Assembly (NCBI RefSeq): GCF_016342705.1
Contig: NZ_JAEINV010000005.1
Coordinates: 124,001 to 188,000, forward strand
Source of the DNA: Lutibacter sp.
GTDB taxonomy: Bacteria; Bacteroidota; Bacteroidia; Flavobacteriales; Flavobacteriaceae
Length of the DNA: 64,000 nucleotides
Direction of reading: 5' to 3'
This document shows positions 53,941 through 62,530 of the stretch, one piece after another. Position numbers and translations under genes: made by a program. The notes under the pieces are model-generated. The model searched no databases. It saw only the letters and a program-made list of their open reading frames with translations, and had not been told where the DNA came from. Within the stretch, counting starts at the first letter, position 1. The number at the start of each line of letters is the position of its first letter.

Positions 53941-54552
53941 TTATTCAATTACATCATGAATCATAGTGTGGTTTCCACCATTCCACTCGGTTAAAATATC
54001 GGTAGCAACTTGTGTTCCACTTCCGGCTGCAATGGCATATTGGCTTCTGAAACCCGCTAAAACACCTGCTACATAAATGCCTTTTGTAACCAAATGGTTG
54101 CTGTTTTGAAGCATGATTTTTTCTTTAACGGCAGGAATTGCAGGATGAGGTTTTACATATTGTAGCAACCCTTTAATATCAAATAAATTTGAAGGTGTTG
54201 TAGCAACCACAATAATTTTAGCTGTATAGGTATTTTTATTGGTAATTACTGTAATAAGATCATTTTCATTCACAATTTCAATTACTTTTTCCTTTTCAAT
54301 TTGAATAATTTGAGGGTATAAATCGGTTAACTGTTGTAAACCTTCAGTTAAAATTTCACTTCCTTTAGTTCCTTTTTTAAAACCTAACACATTATTTAAT
54401 TCTGCTGTTTGAAGTGCAGAATTTTTTTGATGGCTAATTATTCCAACTAGTTTATCACTTGCAAAAGGTTTATTATATGCGGAACCTAAAATTAAAGCGC
54501 AAGACAAGCCTGCTGCACCTCCACCAATAATTAATACGTCAAAAGATTTCAT
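53941..54552 (-). CDS. Short FAD-binding oxidoreductase (thioredoxin-reductase-like fold)
   Basis: A 203-residue flavoprotein. It has the FAD Rossmann motif IIGGGAAGLSCA near residues 8-19, the second FAD motif VVATTPSNLFD, and the C-terminal GIYVAGVLAGFRSQYAIAAGSG that closes the FAD site. Thioredoxin reductases of about 310 residues carry an inserted NAD(P)H domain with a CxxC pair; both are missing here without any break in frame. Similar short proteins occur in other Bacteroidota. The reaction is unknown; electrons must come from something other than a built-in NADPH domain. Confidence 0.78.
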   Translation of the reverse strand: MKSFDVLIIGGGAAGLSCALILGSAYNKPFASDKLVGIISHQKNSALQTAELNNVLGFKKGTKGSEILTEGLQQLTDLYPQIIQIEKEKVIEIVNENDLITVITNKNTYTAKIIVVATTPSNLFDIKGLLQYVKPHPAIPAVKEKIMLQNSNHLVTKGIYVAGVLAGFRSQYAIAAGSGTQVATDILTEWNGGNHTMIHDVIE

Positions 54553-54612
54553 AATTAATAAATTTAAAAAAGACTAAAATAAATGATATTCTGTAAAAAA
54601 CAGTTATGAATG

Positions 54613-55197
54613 TTACACTTTAAACAACCCTTGAACGTTAGAAGCAAATAATTTAACAGCGATAGCTAATAAAATAACTCCAAATATTTTTCTTAAAATA
54701 TTGATACCGTTTTCTCCAAGTAATTTTTCAAGTTTTGTGGATGTTCTTAAAACTATGTACATAAAAATCATATTTATAACAATAGCAATTACAATGTTAA
54801 TTGTAGCGTATTCCGCTCTTAATGATAAAATAGTTGTTAAACTTCCCGGACCTGCAATTAAAGGAAACGCAATTGGGAAAACTGAAATAGTTTTTGGGCT
54901 TGTAGCTTCTTCTTTGTATAATGATATACCTAAAATCATTTCTAATGCTAAAAAAAACAAAATAAATGAACCAGCAACAGCAAAAGAATTTACATCAATA
55001 CCAATTAAATTTAAAATACTTTTCCCTAAAAATAAAAAAGCAATCATAATTAATCCAGCTACAATTGCAGCTCTTTCTGCATGAATATGACCAACTTTAG
55101 AGCGTAAATCAATAATTATTGGAATATTTCCAATAATATCAATAACTGCAAACAAAATCATTACTGCCGTTATTATTTCCTTAAAATCTAAAACCAT
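54613..55197 (-). CDS. MarC-family membrane protein
   Basis: A 194-residue inner-membrane protein of the MarC/UPF0056 family with six hydrophobic segments: LDFKEIITAVMILFAVIDIIGNIP at the start and PIAFPLIAGPGSLTTILSL, the usual AGPG stretch, in the middle. Family function is still unclear despite the historic link to multiple antibiotic resistance. The ATG at 55195-55197 gives MVLDFKEI; the frame upstream to 55221 has no membrane helix and overlaps the promoter, so it is rejected. A TAATTTTG box lies 21 bases upstream. Confidence 0.88.
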   Translation of the reverse strand: MVLDFKEIITAVMILFAVIDIIGNIPIIIDLRSKVGHIHAERAAIVAGLIMIAFLFLGKSILNLIGIDVNSFAVAGSFILFFLALEMILGISLYKEEATSPKTISVFPIAFPLIAGPGSLTTILSLRAEYATINIVIAIVINMIFMYIVLRTSTKLEKLLGENGINILRKIFGVILLAIAVKLFASNVQGLFKV

Positions 55198-55218
55198 TTT
55201 TTGTTTTTTTGTTGGGTA

Positions 55219-55226
55219 CAAAATTA
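55219..55226 (-). promoter_or_regulatory. Candidate promoter of the MarC gene (-7 box)
   Basis: The minus strand reads TAATTTTG, about 21 bases before the ATG. Confidence 0.45.
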
Positions 55227-55271
55227 GGCAATCGAAATTTAGGATTTCATAAAATGTATAAAAAAATAGTT

Positions 55272-55279
55272 TAAATTTG
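55272..55279 (+). promoter_or_regulatory. Candidate promoter of the DUF3109 gene (-7 box)
   Basis: TAAATTTG, four bases (CCAA), then ATG. Transcription would begin at or next to the start codon, giving a leaderless mRNA. Confidence 0.45.
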
Positions 55280-55283
55280 CCAA

Positions 55284-55850
55284 ATGTTTCAATTAGGAAA
55301 AACCATAGTTTCAGAAGATATTATAGAGAAAGATTTTGTCTGTAATTTATCTGCCTGCAAAGGCAAATGTTGTATTGATGGAGAGGCAGGAGCTCCGTTA
55401 GAAGAAAGTGAACTTCAAATATTATTAGATATTTATCCTTTAGTAAAACCCTTTTTAAGACCCGAAGGTATTGCTGCTATTGAAGATCAAGGTCTTTTTA
55501 TTACCAACGAAGGTGACCATGAAACACCATTAATTGATGATAAAGATTGTGCATATGTTATTTTTGATGAAAAAAATACGGCAAAATGCGGAATTGAAGA
55601 AGCTTATAATCAAGGGAAAATTAAATGGCGCAAACCTATTTCTTGTCATTTATACCCAGTTCGAATTATGGAATATAGCGAATTTACTGCTGTAAATTAT
55701 CATAAATGGCCAATTTGCGATGATGCATGTATTTTAGGACAAGAGCTTCAAGTTCCAGTTTATAAATTTGTAAAAGATGCATTAATTAGAAAATTTGGAA
55801 AAAACTGGTATGCTGAACTAGAAAAAGTGGCCGAAAATCATAAAAAGTAA
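55284..55850 (+). CDS. DUF3109 family protein
   Basis: A 188-residue cytoplasmic protein with the DUF3109 cysteine pattern: VCNLSACKGKCCIDGEAG near residues 16-33 and later Cys in DDKDCAYVIFDE, KCGIEEA, CHLYPVRI and CDDACILG. The arrangement resembles YkgJ-type metal-binding proteins, so a zinc or Fe-S site is likely. Function unknown. The start codon follows a TAAATTTG box by only four bases. Confidence 0.87.
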   Translation: MFQLGKTIVSEDIIEKDFVCNLSACKGKCCIDGEAGAPLEESELQILLDIYPLVKPFLRPEGIAAIEDQGLFITNEGDHETPLIDDKDCAYVIFDEKNTAKCGIEEAYNQGKIKWRKPISCHLYPVRIMEYSEFTAVNYHKWPICDDACILGQELQVPVYKFVKDALIRKFGKNWYAELEKVAENHKK

Positions 55851-55925
55851 TTTTTTATAAAACATTAGTAGCTAAGAAAAATTTAATATTTCGTATTTTT
55901 ACGGAGATAGGAAATTTTCTTGGCT

Positions 55926-58727
55926 ATGAATAAAAATTACTATATCACATTTAAACTTTTTTTTATATTTTTTTCACTCTTTATCTCGTGTAATTCTAAG
56001 GTTGAAAACAAAACACATCACGCTTCAATACTATTAAAAGATAGCACAAATTCTGAAGAGTTTGTTTATAATGAATTTGAACAAAAATGGAAACGAAATT
56101 CATTAGAAAATAAAAATTTAGATAGTCTTTTAAAAAAAATTGAATTTCTTAATCAACAAGGAGATGATTTTAGAGATAAATCGCTGTTTAAAAACGCTTT
56201 AAATATTCATTTTGAAGCCTTGCAGCTTGCTGAAGAAGTGAATGACACTATTGGAATTATAACTGCTTTAAATAATATTGGTACAGATTTAAGGAGAACT
56301 TCTTCAAATATAGAAGCTACAGAATATCACTATAGAGCTTTTGAATTGGCTAGTTTTAATGAAAAAAATTTAAAATCTAAAGCCATTGCTATGAATGGTT
56401 TGGGAAATGTATTTTTAGAATTAAAAAAACCCGATGAAGCAGCTAAGTATTTTGAAAAATCTTTAGCTATAGAAAAACAGTTAAATAGCAATTTAGGACA
56501 AGCTATAAATTACGCAAATTTTGGAGACGTAATGAAAATGAAAAGCGACTTAAATACTGCTTTAATTTACTATAACAAATCATTACAACAAAACCATAGT
56601 ATTCATTCAAATCTTGGTATTGCAATTTGTAAAAATGCCATTGGATCTATTTATTTACTTCAAAAAAATACAACAAAAGGTTTAAAATTAATTAGAGAAG
56701 CTGTTACTATTTTACAAAACTCTCCAGATGCTTTTCATAAGTTAGAAATGCAAATTTCATTATGTAAATCATTAATAAACCTCAACCAATTAAAAGAATC
56801 ACAAATCTTATTAAATGAAATTTTTAAAACTTCAAAAAGTGTAAATTCCTATAGCAGTAACCAAACAGCTTATGAATTACAAACTTTACTAAGTAAAAAA
56901 CAACAAGATTATAAAACTGCATTAACGGCAAAAGAAATGGTAATAGCCTATAGAGACAGTACTTTAACTTTAAACAATGAAGTAAAAATTTTAGAAATTG
57001 AAAACAGGTTTAAAACCAAACAAGCACTGCAACAAATTAAATTTTTAATTAAAGAAAAAGCGCTTATTGAAACAACAAATACAAATCAAAAGCGTATATT
57101 TTTACTGCTTTTTTTGTTTATGAGTTCAATAATTGGATTTACCTATTACTTATACAGAAACAGAAAACATGTGAATCTAGAATTAAAAAAAGTGAACGAA
57201 ATGAAATCTAGGTTTTTTGGAAATGTTTCACATGAATTTAGAACACCGCTTACTTTAATTAAAGGACCTTTAGAAAAAATACTACATAGCAAACTATCTA
57301 AAAGCAATAAAGAAGATTTGGAAATGATGCACAGAAACACAGATAGGTTGTTGTATTTAGTAAATCAAATATTAAGTCTTTCAAAAATTGATGCAGGAAA
57401 ATTTCAAATAAATGCTCAACAAGGAAACTTAGCTAGTGAAATAAAAGGAATTTCACAATCCTTTGAATATATTGCTAACACTAAAAATTTAAATTATTCA
57501 ATTGAAATTTCAGAAAGTGAAAATGTTTGGTATGACACTGAAATCTTAGAAATGCTTTTAACAAATATACTTTCAAATGCATTTAAATTTGCGCCTGAAA
57601 ATGGAAGTGTTTCCATAAAAGGAATTACAGAAAATGAAAAATATATTATTAAAATATCTAATACAGTTGAGCATATAACAACCAAAGAAATTGACCTTTT
57701 CTTTACACGATTCTATACCAATTCAACTTCATTTCAGCAAGGAACAGGTATTGGATTATCGCTGGTAAAAGAATTATGCGCTATATATAGAGCAACTATT
57801 TCAGTTCATAAAAAAGACGATAACACTATTGAATTTAAACTTGTTTTGCCAATTTTAAAACACCATTTTAAACCTTCAGAAATAAATACAGAGCCTAATT
57901 TTTCAATTGGAGAGGCTACAAGTATTGTAAGTAATATCTCCAATTTAGTTGCTGAAAATGAAAAAGAAATAAAAAATTCAATATTATTAATTGTTGAAGA
58001 TAATGATGATATGCGAAAGTATATTGCAAGTATTTTTAAAAATTCATACCAAATTATAGAAGCCAAAGATGGAAATGAAGGTGTAAATCTAGCCCAAAAA
58101 CATATTCCAGATATAATTATTTCAGATGTAATGATGCCAAATTTAAATGGAATTGAACTGTGTAATATGCTAAAAACAAATTCAAACACCAATCATATTC
58201 CAATTATTTTACTAACTGCCGTTACTGAAGAAGAAATGATGTTAAAAGGCCTCAATGAAATGGCTGATGACTACATAACCAAACCATTTGGAATAAAATT
58301 ATTGCAAACCAAAGTGGCTAATTTAACGCGCATACGTAAAACATTGGCAAATAAATATAGAGAGGAAATTGTGCTTAAACCAATGAATCAATTATTAAAA
58401 TGGGGAAATAATTCCTTTTCTGAAACCTTAAAAAAAGTGTTAGAAAACAACATTACCAATCCTAATTTTGGAATTGAAGAATTTTGTGACATAGCAAATA
58501 TGAGTCGCACTCAATTACATAGAAAATTAAAAGCCACTACAGGAATGTCTGCTACAGAATTTATTAGGGTGCATAGAGTTAAAAATGCCTCAGAATTACT
58601 AAAAAACAAAGAGCTAGCAATTTCAGAAATTTGCTTTGCCTGTGGTTTTGAAAACACCTCCTATTTTTCTAAACAATTTAAAATAGTTTTTGGATGCTCT
58701 CCAAAAGACTATCGAAAAACACTTTAA
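55926..58727 (+). CDS. Hybrid two-component regulator: TPR sensor, histidine kinase, receiver, AraC-type DNA-binding domain
   Basis: A one-protein signalling system of 933 residues (hybrid two-component type). An N-terminal signal or anchor ends LFISC; TPR-like helices (about 45-350, ALNNIGTDLRR, AMNGLGNVFLEL) follow; then a membrane helix (about 391-413), a kinase core with phospho-His436 in NVSHEFRTPLT, a HATPase domain with N-box Asn547 and G2 box GTGIGLSLV but no clear G1 (DxG) box, a receiver with Asp734 in IIISDVMMPN, and an AraC-type HTH at the end. The ATG at 55926 is chosen over the TTG at 55920. It probably controls the exported-protein operon 256 bases downstream. Confidence 0.92.
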   Translation: MNKNYYITFKLFFIFFSLFISCNSKVENKTHHASILLKDSTNSEEFVYNEFEQKWKRNSLENKNLDSLLKKIEFLNQQGDDFRDKSLFKNALNIHFEALQLAEEVNDTIGIITALNNIGTDLRRTSSNIEATEYHYRAFELASFNEKNLKSKAIAMNGLGNVFLELKKPDEAAKYFEKSLAIEKQLNSNLGQAINYANFGDVMKMKSDLNTALIYYNKSLQQNHSIHSNLGIAICKNAIGSIYLLQKNTTKGLKLIREAVTILQNSPDAFHKLEMQISLCKSLINLNQLKESQILLNEIFKTSKSVNSYSSNQTAYELQTLLSKKQQDYKTALTAKEMVIAYRDSTLTLNNEVKILEIENRFKTKQALQQIKFLIKEKALIETTNTNQKRIFLLLFLFMSSIIGFTYYLYRNRKHVNLELKKVNEMKSRFFGNVSHEFRTPLTLIKGPLEKILHSKLSKSNKEDLEMMHRNTDRLLYLVNQILSLSKIDAGKFQINAQQGNLASEIKGISQSFEYIANTKNLNYSIEISESENVWYDTEILEMLLTNILSNAFKFAPENGSVSIKGITENEKYIIKISNTVEHITTKEIDLFFTRFYTNSTSFQQGTGIGLSLVKELCAIYRATISVHKKDDNTIEFKLVLPILKHHFKPSEINTEPNFSIGEATSIVSNISNLVAENEKEIKNSILLIVEDNDDMRKYIASIFKNSYQIIEAKDGNEGVNLAQKHIPDIIISDVMMPNLNGIELCNMLKTNSNTNHIPIILLTAVTEEEMMLKGLNEMADDYITKPFGIKLLQTKVANLTRIRKTLANKYREEIVLKPMNQLLKWGNNSFSETLKKVLENNITNPNFGIEEFCDIANMSRTQLHRKLKATTGMSATEFIRVHRVKNASELLKNKELAISEICFACGFENTSYFSKQFKIVFGCSPKDYRKTL

Positions 58728-58983
58728 AATAATAAAATTTTAAAATTCATGTTTTCCTTAATAGTGGTATTTAATTCACATAACTCACTTATTATCATAA
58801 ATTAAGCCTGTTTATAAACATATGAACACTTAGTTGGAACATTTGTAATAGTCTTAAAAAGAAAATCAAATTACCTTTATTTAAAAGAAAGAAACTTTAA
58901 AAAAGTTGCTGTTTTTTTATTGAAACTCCCTTATGTTTTAATAAAGATAATTTGCTGCATGATAATAATTTAAAAAATCAATT
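58728..58983 (+). promoter_or_regulatory. Probable regulatory region between the hybrid regulator and the OmpA operon
   Basis: 256 AT-rich bases without a credible gene. A dyad AACTTT / AAAGTT lies just upstream of a likely promoter: TTG (58920-58922), a 24-base spacer, and ATAATTTG (58947-58954, one mismatch). No strong terminator follows the regulator gene, so read-through is possible. Confidence 0.4.
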
Positions 58984-60261
58984 ATGAAAATTAACACTTA
59001 CATTTTTAAAATAGCAATGGTAATAGGATTGCTATTTTTTATTCCACAAAACGTTGAAGCTCAATTTCTAAAAAAATTAAAGGAAAAGGCCGAAAAGAAA
59101 ATTGAACGCGAAGCAGAAAAACGTGCAGAACGCCGAGTAAATAAAAAAATTGACAAAGAATTTGATAAGGCTGAAGATGTTTTGGATGGGAAAAAACCCG
59201 AAAGCAATAAATCTGCTGAAAAAACTTCATCTGACAATAAATCTGCTGAAACTAATTCTGAAAAAAATATTTCTTCAACAAAACCATCCGTTGTTTGGAG
59301 TAAGTTCGATTTTATTCCTGGTGATGAAGTTATTTTTGAAGACATTCCAAGTGCTGATGAAGAAAATGGTGAATTTCCAAGCCGTTGGGATTTAGTAAAT
59401 GGTCAAGTTGAAATTGCAAATGTAGACGGGGAAACTGTGATAATGTTTGTAGATGGAGGCGAAATTGTTCCATATTTAAAAAATTCATCAGTAGATTATT
59501 TGCCTGAAATTTTTACAATTGAATTCGATTTTTATAAGCCTGCAGGTGGAAATCGCTTGTCGTTTTATTTAACCGACCAAAAAAACCAACGAGGTAAAAA
59601 AGTATACGATAATTCACAAGTGTTTGATGTAACACCTTTACGTGTTTCACCTCCAGAAGGATCTTCTGTTGAGCATTCTGGAAGAGATTATAACTATTGT
59701 AAAAATGGCTGTTGGACACACGTTTCTATTGCTTATACCAAAGGAAAACTAAAGGTGTATTTAGATGATACCAGACTGGTTAATATCCCACATTATTCCT
59801 TTAATCCAACCGGATTTACAATGTATCCATATTTTGCCAGTGCAAAAGATAACGTACCTTTTTATGTTAAAAATATACGTATTGCTAAAGGCGGTGTAAA
59901 ATATTACGACCGCTTTTTATCAGAAGGAAAAATTATTGTAAACGGAATTAAATTCGACGTAAACAAAGCAACACTAAAACCAGAAAGTATGGGGCCAATT
60001 AATGAAATATATCAATTAATGATTGACAATCCTACAGTTAATTTTAGTGTTGAAGGACATACTGATAGCGATGGTGGAGATGATACAAACATGACACTTT
60101 CTAAAGCGAGAGGGCAATCTGTAATGGATAAATTAATAAGTATGGGAATTGCTTCAAACAGACTTAAATATGATGGTTTTGGTGAAAGCAAACCTATAGA
60201 TAACAACACAACTCCTGAAGGAAAAGCAAATAACAGAAGGGTTGAATTTGTGAAATTTTAA
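58984..60261 (+). CDS. OmpA-family protein with charged helical N-terminus
   Basis: A 425-residue exported protein. A signal peptide (1-27, ending VEAQ) is followed by a highly charged helix with KAEKKIEREAEKRAERR, a Ser-rich linker, a middle beta-rich domain resembling concanavalin/LamG folds (about 105-310), and an OmpA-like peptidoglycan-binding domain (about 320-425) with VEGHTDSDGGD and NRRVEFVKF. There is no beta-barrel, so it is a periplasmic or lipid-bilayer-associated tether rather than a pore. It is the first gene of a four-gene operon (10-, 7- and 53-base gaps). Confidence 0.87.
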   Translation: MKINTYIFKIAMVIGLLFFIPQNVEAQFLKKLKEKAEKKIEREAEKRAERRVNKKIDKEFDKAEDVLDGKKPESNKSAEKTSSDNKSAETNSEKNISSTKPSVVWSKFDFIPGDEVIFEDIPSADEENGEFPSRWDLVNGQVEIANVDGETVIMFVDGGEIVPYLKNSSVDYLPEIFTIEFDFYKPAGGNRLSFYLTDQKNQRGKKVYDNSQVFDVTPLRVSPPEGSSVEHSGRDYNYCKNGCWTHVSIAYTKGKLKVYLDDTRLVNIPHYSFNPTGFTMYPYFASAKDNVPFYVKNIRIAKGGVKYYDRFLSEGKIIVNGIKFDVNKATLKPESMGPINEIYQLMIDNPTVNFSVEGHTDSDGGDDTNMTLSKARGQSVMDKLISMGIASNRLKYDGFGESKPIDNNTTPEGKANNRRVEFVKF

Positions 60262-60271
60262 AAAATAAATA

Positions 60272-61780
60272 ATGAAGAAATTAATCATTTTAGGTATTGT
60301 TCTTATAACTTTTATAGGAAGTATAAATGCACAATCAAATTATATTGACGGAGTTTGGAAACTTTCAAACATGAAAGATGCAGGTGAAATATATCCTGTA
60401 AATATGCACGTCGTATTTAATAATGCTGGAGAAATTAATATTTCAGGAGCAAATGTAGGAACATGGTCACAAAATGAAACGGAAAATACATTTACCATTA
60501 GTTGTCCTTACTTAGGAGTTCTTGAAGGTGAAAATAAAATTGAAGCATTGAACGATTCAGAATTAAAATTGAGCAATGCAAATGGAGATGTAAATAGTTT
60601 CCAAAAAATAAGCCTTCCTAAAAACAAAGAATTACACAACAAAATTACAGGAGATTGGTTTTTTGAAATAATGGAGACAACAGGAAAAACAGAAATTGTA
60701 AACCAATTTGCAACATTTAATAAAAACGGAATTTTCTATATGCAAGGAATGGTATTTGGGACTTGGAATTATAACGAATCTAGTAACACAATAATTTTAG
60801 ATAATAAAGATTTTAAAGGCGAATATGCTATTTCGCAACCCAACAAAAATAAACTTGTTTTAAATACGGATGAGTACAAAATCTATTTTTCAAAAATAGA
60901 TAAGCAAAAAACCATAAATGAAAATAAAGAATCTGGTCTTATAGGTACATGGGAATTTAAAGAAGTACCAGATGCCTATGCTACCACTTTTATTTCATTT
61001 AAAGAACCTGATGAGTTTACCATTATTCAAAAACAAGAAGGAATGACAAGCAAGTTTGGAGGAATTTGGATGTTCAATAAAGAAGAAATGTCACTTATAA
61101 TGGTTGGACTTCGTGGAGGAGATGCCTTTAATGGTGAAAACAAAATACTAAAGATTGACGGAGAAACTGTGGCTCTAAAAAACAATAGTACTAACTACCA
61201 AGGAAACAGAAAAGCTGAAGACAACATAAAAATTGAACATTTAAGCTTCACTAAAAAAGACTTTTATGATGAAACTGGAGATTATAAATATTATGATGAT
61301 GACCAAAAATTACCTTGGAATAGTTCTTATAAAATGATGAATGATTTAGCCAATGTTAAACAATTAATATATAGTTATTCAAAACTTATAGAAGGCACAA
61401 GCAGTTTTGAAACTAAAACACTTACGGCTAATGTAGTTGCAAATATTCAAGAAGGAATACTTAGTATTGATAATATATTTAAAGGGTATGATCGTTTTAA
61501 TATTACAGAAGATTCAGAAATGCCAACAAATAATTATGATGAATACAACAAACTTTTTCCACTAGATGAAGATACTTTTAGGGTTGTTGGCGAAGAAGAA
61601 ATTACAGTACCTGCAGGGTCTTTTAATTGCACAGTTATTGAAGCGGCAAGCAGCTTTGATGAAAATATAAAACTTTGGATGATTAATGATAAACCTGGAA
61701 TTATAGCAAAAGTTATAAATGATAAACCAGATGAAAGCTTTGGGCATTATTACATATACGAATTACAAGAAATAAAATAA
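60272..61780 (+). CDS. Exported protein with three lipocalin-like repeats and a C-terminal domain
   Basis: A 502-residue protein with a signal peptide (1-20, ending INAQ). Three units of about 110 residues follow, each opening with a Gly-x-Trp strand (IDGVWKLS, ITGDWFFE, LIGTWEFK) and containing a later G-x-W strand (VGTWSQNE, FGTWNYNE, GGIWMFNK). This is the lipocalin-like barrel pattern. The last 170 residues form a different beta-rich domain (ITVPAGSFNCTVIEA, then WMINDKPGIIAKV), similar to DUF3108-type folds. It may bind a lipid or hydrophobic ligand. Second gene of the operon. Confidence 0.78.
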   Translation: MKKLIILGIVLITFIGSINAQSNYIDGVWKLSNMKDAGEIYPVNMHVVFNNAGEINISGANVGTWSQNETENTFTISCPYLGVLEGENKIEALNDSELKLSNANGDVNSFQKISLPKNKELHNKITGDWFFEIMETTGKTEIVNQFATFNKNGIFYMQGMVFGTWNYNESSNTIILDNKDFKGEYAISQPNKNKLVLNTDEYKIYFSKIDKQKTINENKESGLIGTWEFKEVPDAYATTFISFKEPDEFTIIQKQEGMTSKFGGIWMFNKEEMSLIMVGLRGGDAFNGENKILKIDGETVALKNNSTNYQGNRKAEDNIKIEHLSFTKKDFYDETGDYKYYDDDQKLPWNSSYKMMNDLANVKQLIYSYSKLIEGTSSFETKTLTANVVANIQEGILSIDNIFKGYDRFNITEDSEMPTNNYDEYNKLFPLDEDTFRVVGEEEITVPAGSFNCTVIEAASSFDENIKLWMINDKPGIIAKVINDKPDESFGHYYIYELQEIK

Positions 61781-61787
61781 TCGTAAA

Positions 61788-62477
61788 ATGAAAAATAAAT
61801 TCTTACTCATTTTAGTATTGGTTACATCTTTCACTTTTGCACAGGTGAATAAAAGTCAAACAGTAGATAGGAAAGCTACAGATTCTATAAATTTTACGGT
61901 ATCTAAACTCATGGAGTTCTATGACTCTTATGAAGATGGCAGCCCAGAATCTTTAAAAAAAGCAAAGTTTAACAAAGCTGTAGATGCTTTACCTGGAAGT
62001 AATGTTTCTAAAAAAGATAAAGCCGATGTGTATCAAATAGTAAATGCCTACATAAAAGGTGATAAAGCACTTGAACAAGATAATTCACAAAAAAATAAGA
62101 CGCATGAAGGTTTAGATGATGCTATTAATAATACAAATGAAGCCAAAGAAGCACAAAAATTCATAGAGCAACAGAAAGACATGTTTACACAAATGTCTTA
62201 TTCAGAATTTGAAGCATACATTATTAATATAAGTCCGGGAATAGGGAAAAAAGAGATTAAAACAGCCTACAATGAATTACATAAAAATGATGGTAAACAA
62301 GTTTTAATTACTTCAGAAGATGAAGAAATGACAGAAACTCAATTACAAATGTGGGCATTAGAAACACTTCAAAATCCAAAAAATTGTGAAGATTTTAGAA
62401 AAGCAATTAAAGTTTTAAAAATTCAAATGCCTGAAATAGAAATTGAAAAAGTTTGTAAAAAAATTAATGAAAACTAA
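61788..62477 (+). CDS. Exported helical protein of unknown function
   Basis: A 229-residue protein with a signal peptide (1-19, ending TFAQ). The mature part is helical and highly charged (KKAKFNKAVDALPGS, NNTNEAKEAQKFIEQQKD, then TQLQMWALETLQNPKNCEDF), with two Cys near the C-terminus. I do not recognise a family. It starts 7 bases after the previous stop, so it is translated from the same mRNA. A periplasmic partner or scaffold role for the OmpA and lipocalin-like proteins is inferred only from position. Confidence 0.72.
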   Translation: MKNKFLLILVLVTSFTFAQVNKSQTVDRKATDSINFTVSKLMEFYDSYEDGSPESLKKAKFNKAVDALPGSNVSKKDKADVYQIVNAYIKGDKALEQDNSQKNKTHEGLDDAINNTNEAKEAQKFIEQQKDMFTQMSYSEFEAYIINISPGIGKKEIKTAYNELHKNDGKQVLITSEDEEMTETQLQMWALETLQNPKNCEDFRKAIKVLKIQMPEIEIEKVCKKINEN

Positions 62478-62530
62478 ATGGAACATAATAGTCTATAACT
62501 ATATACACCTAACAATTTAAAAATACAAAT

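Noticed and set aside
53941-54552. A frameshifted or truncated thioredoxin reductase
   Set aside because: Both FAD motifs at the ends are intact and neighbouring DNA holds no missing domain; the short form is complete.
58749-58805. An 18-residue frame in the gap before the OmpA gene
   Set aside because: It has no promoter or ribosome-site support, and frames of this length are expected by chance in AT-rich DNA.
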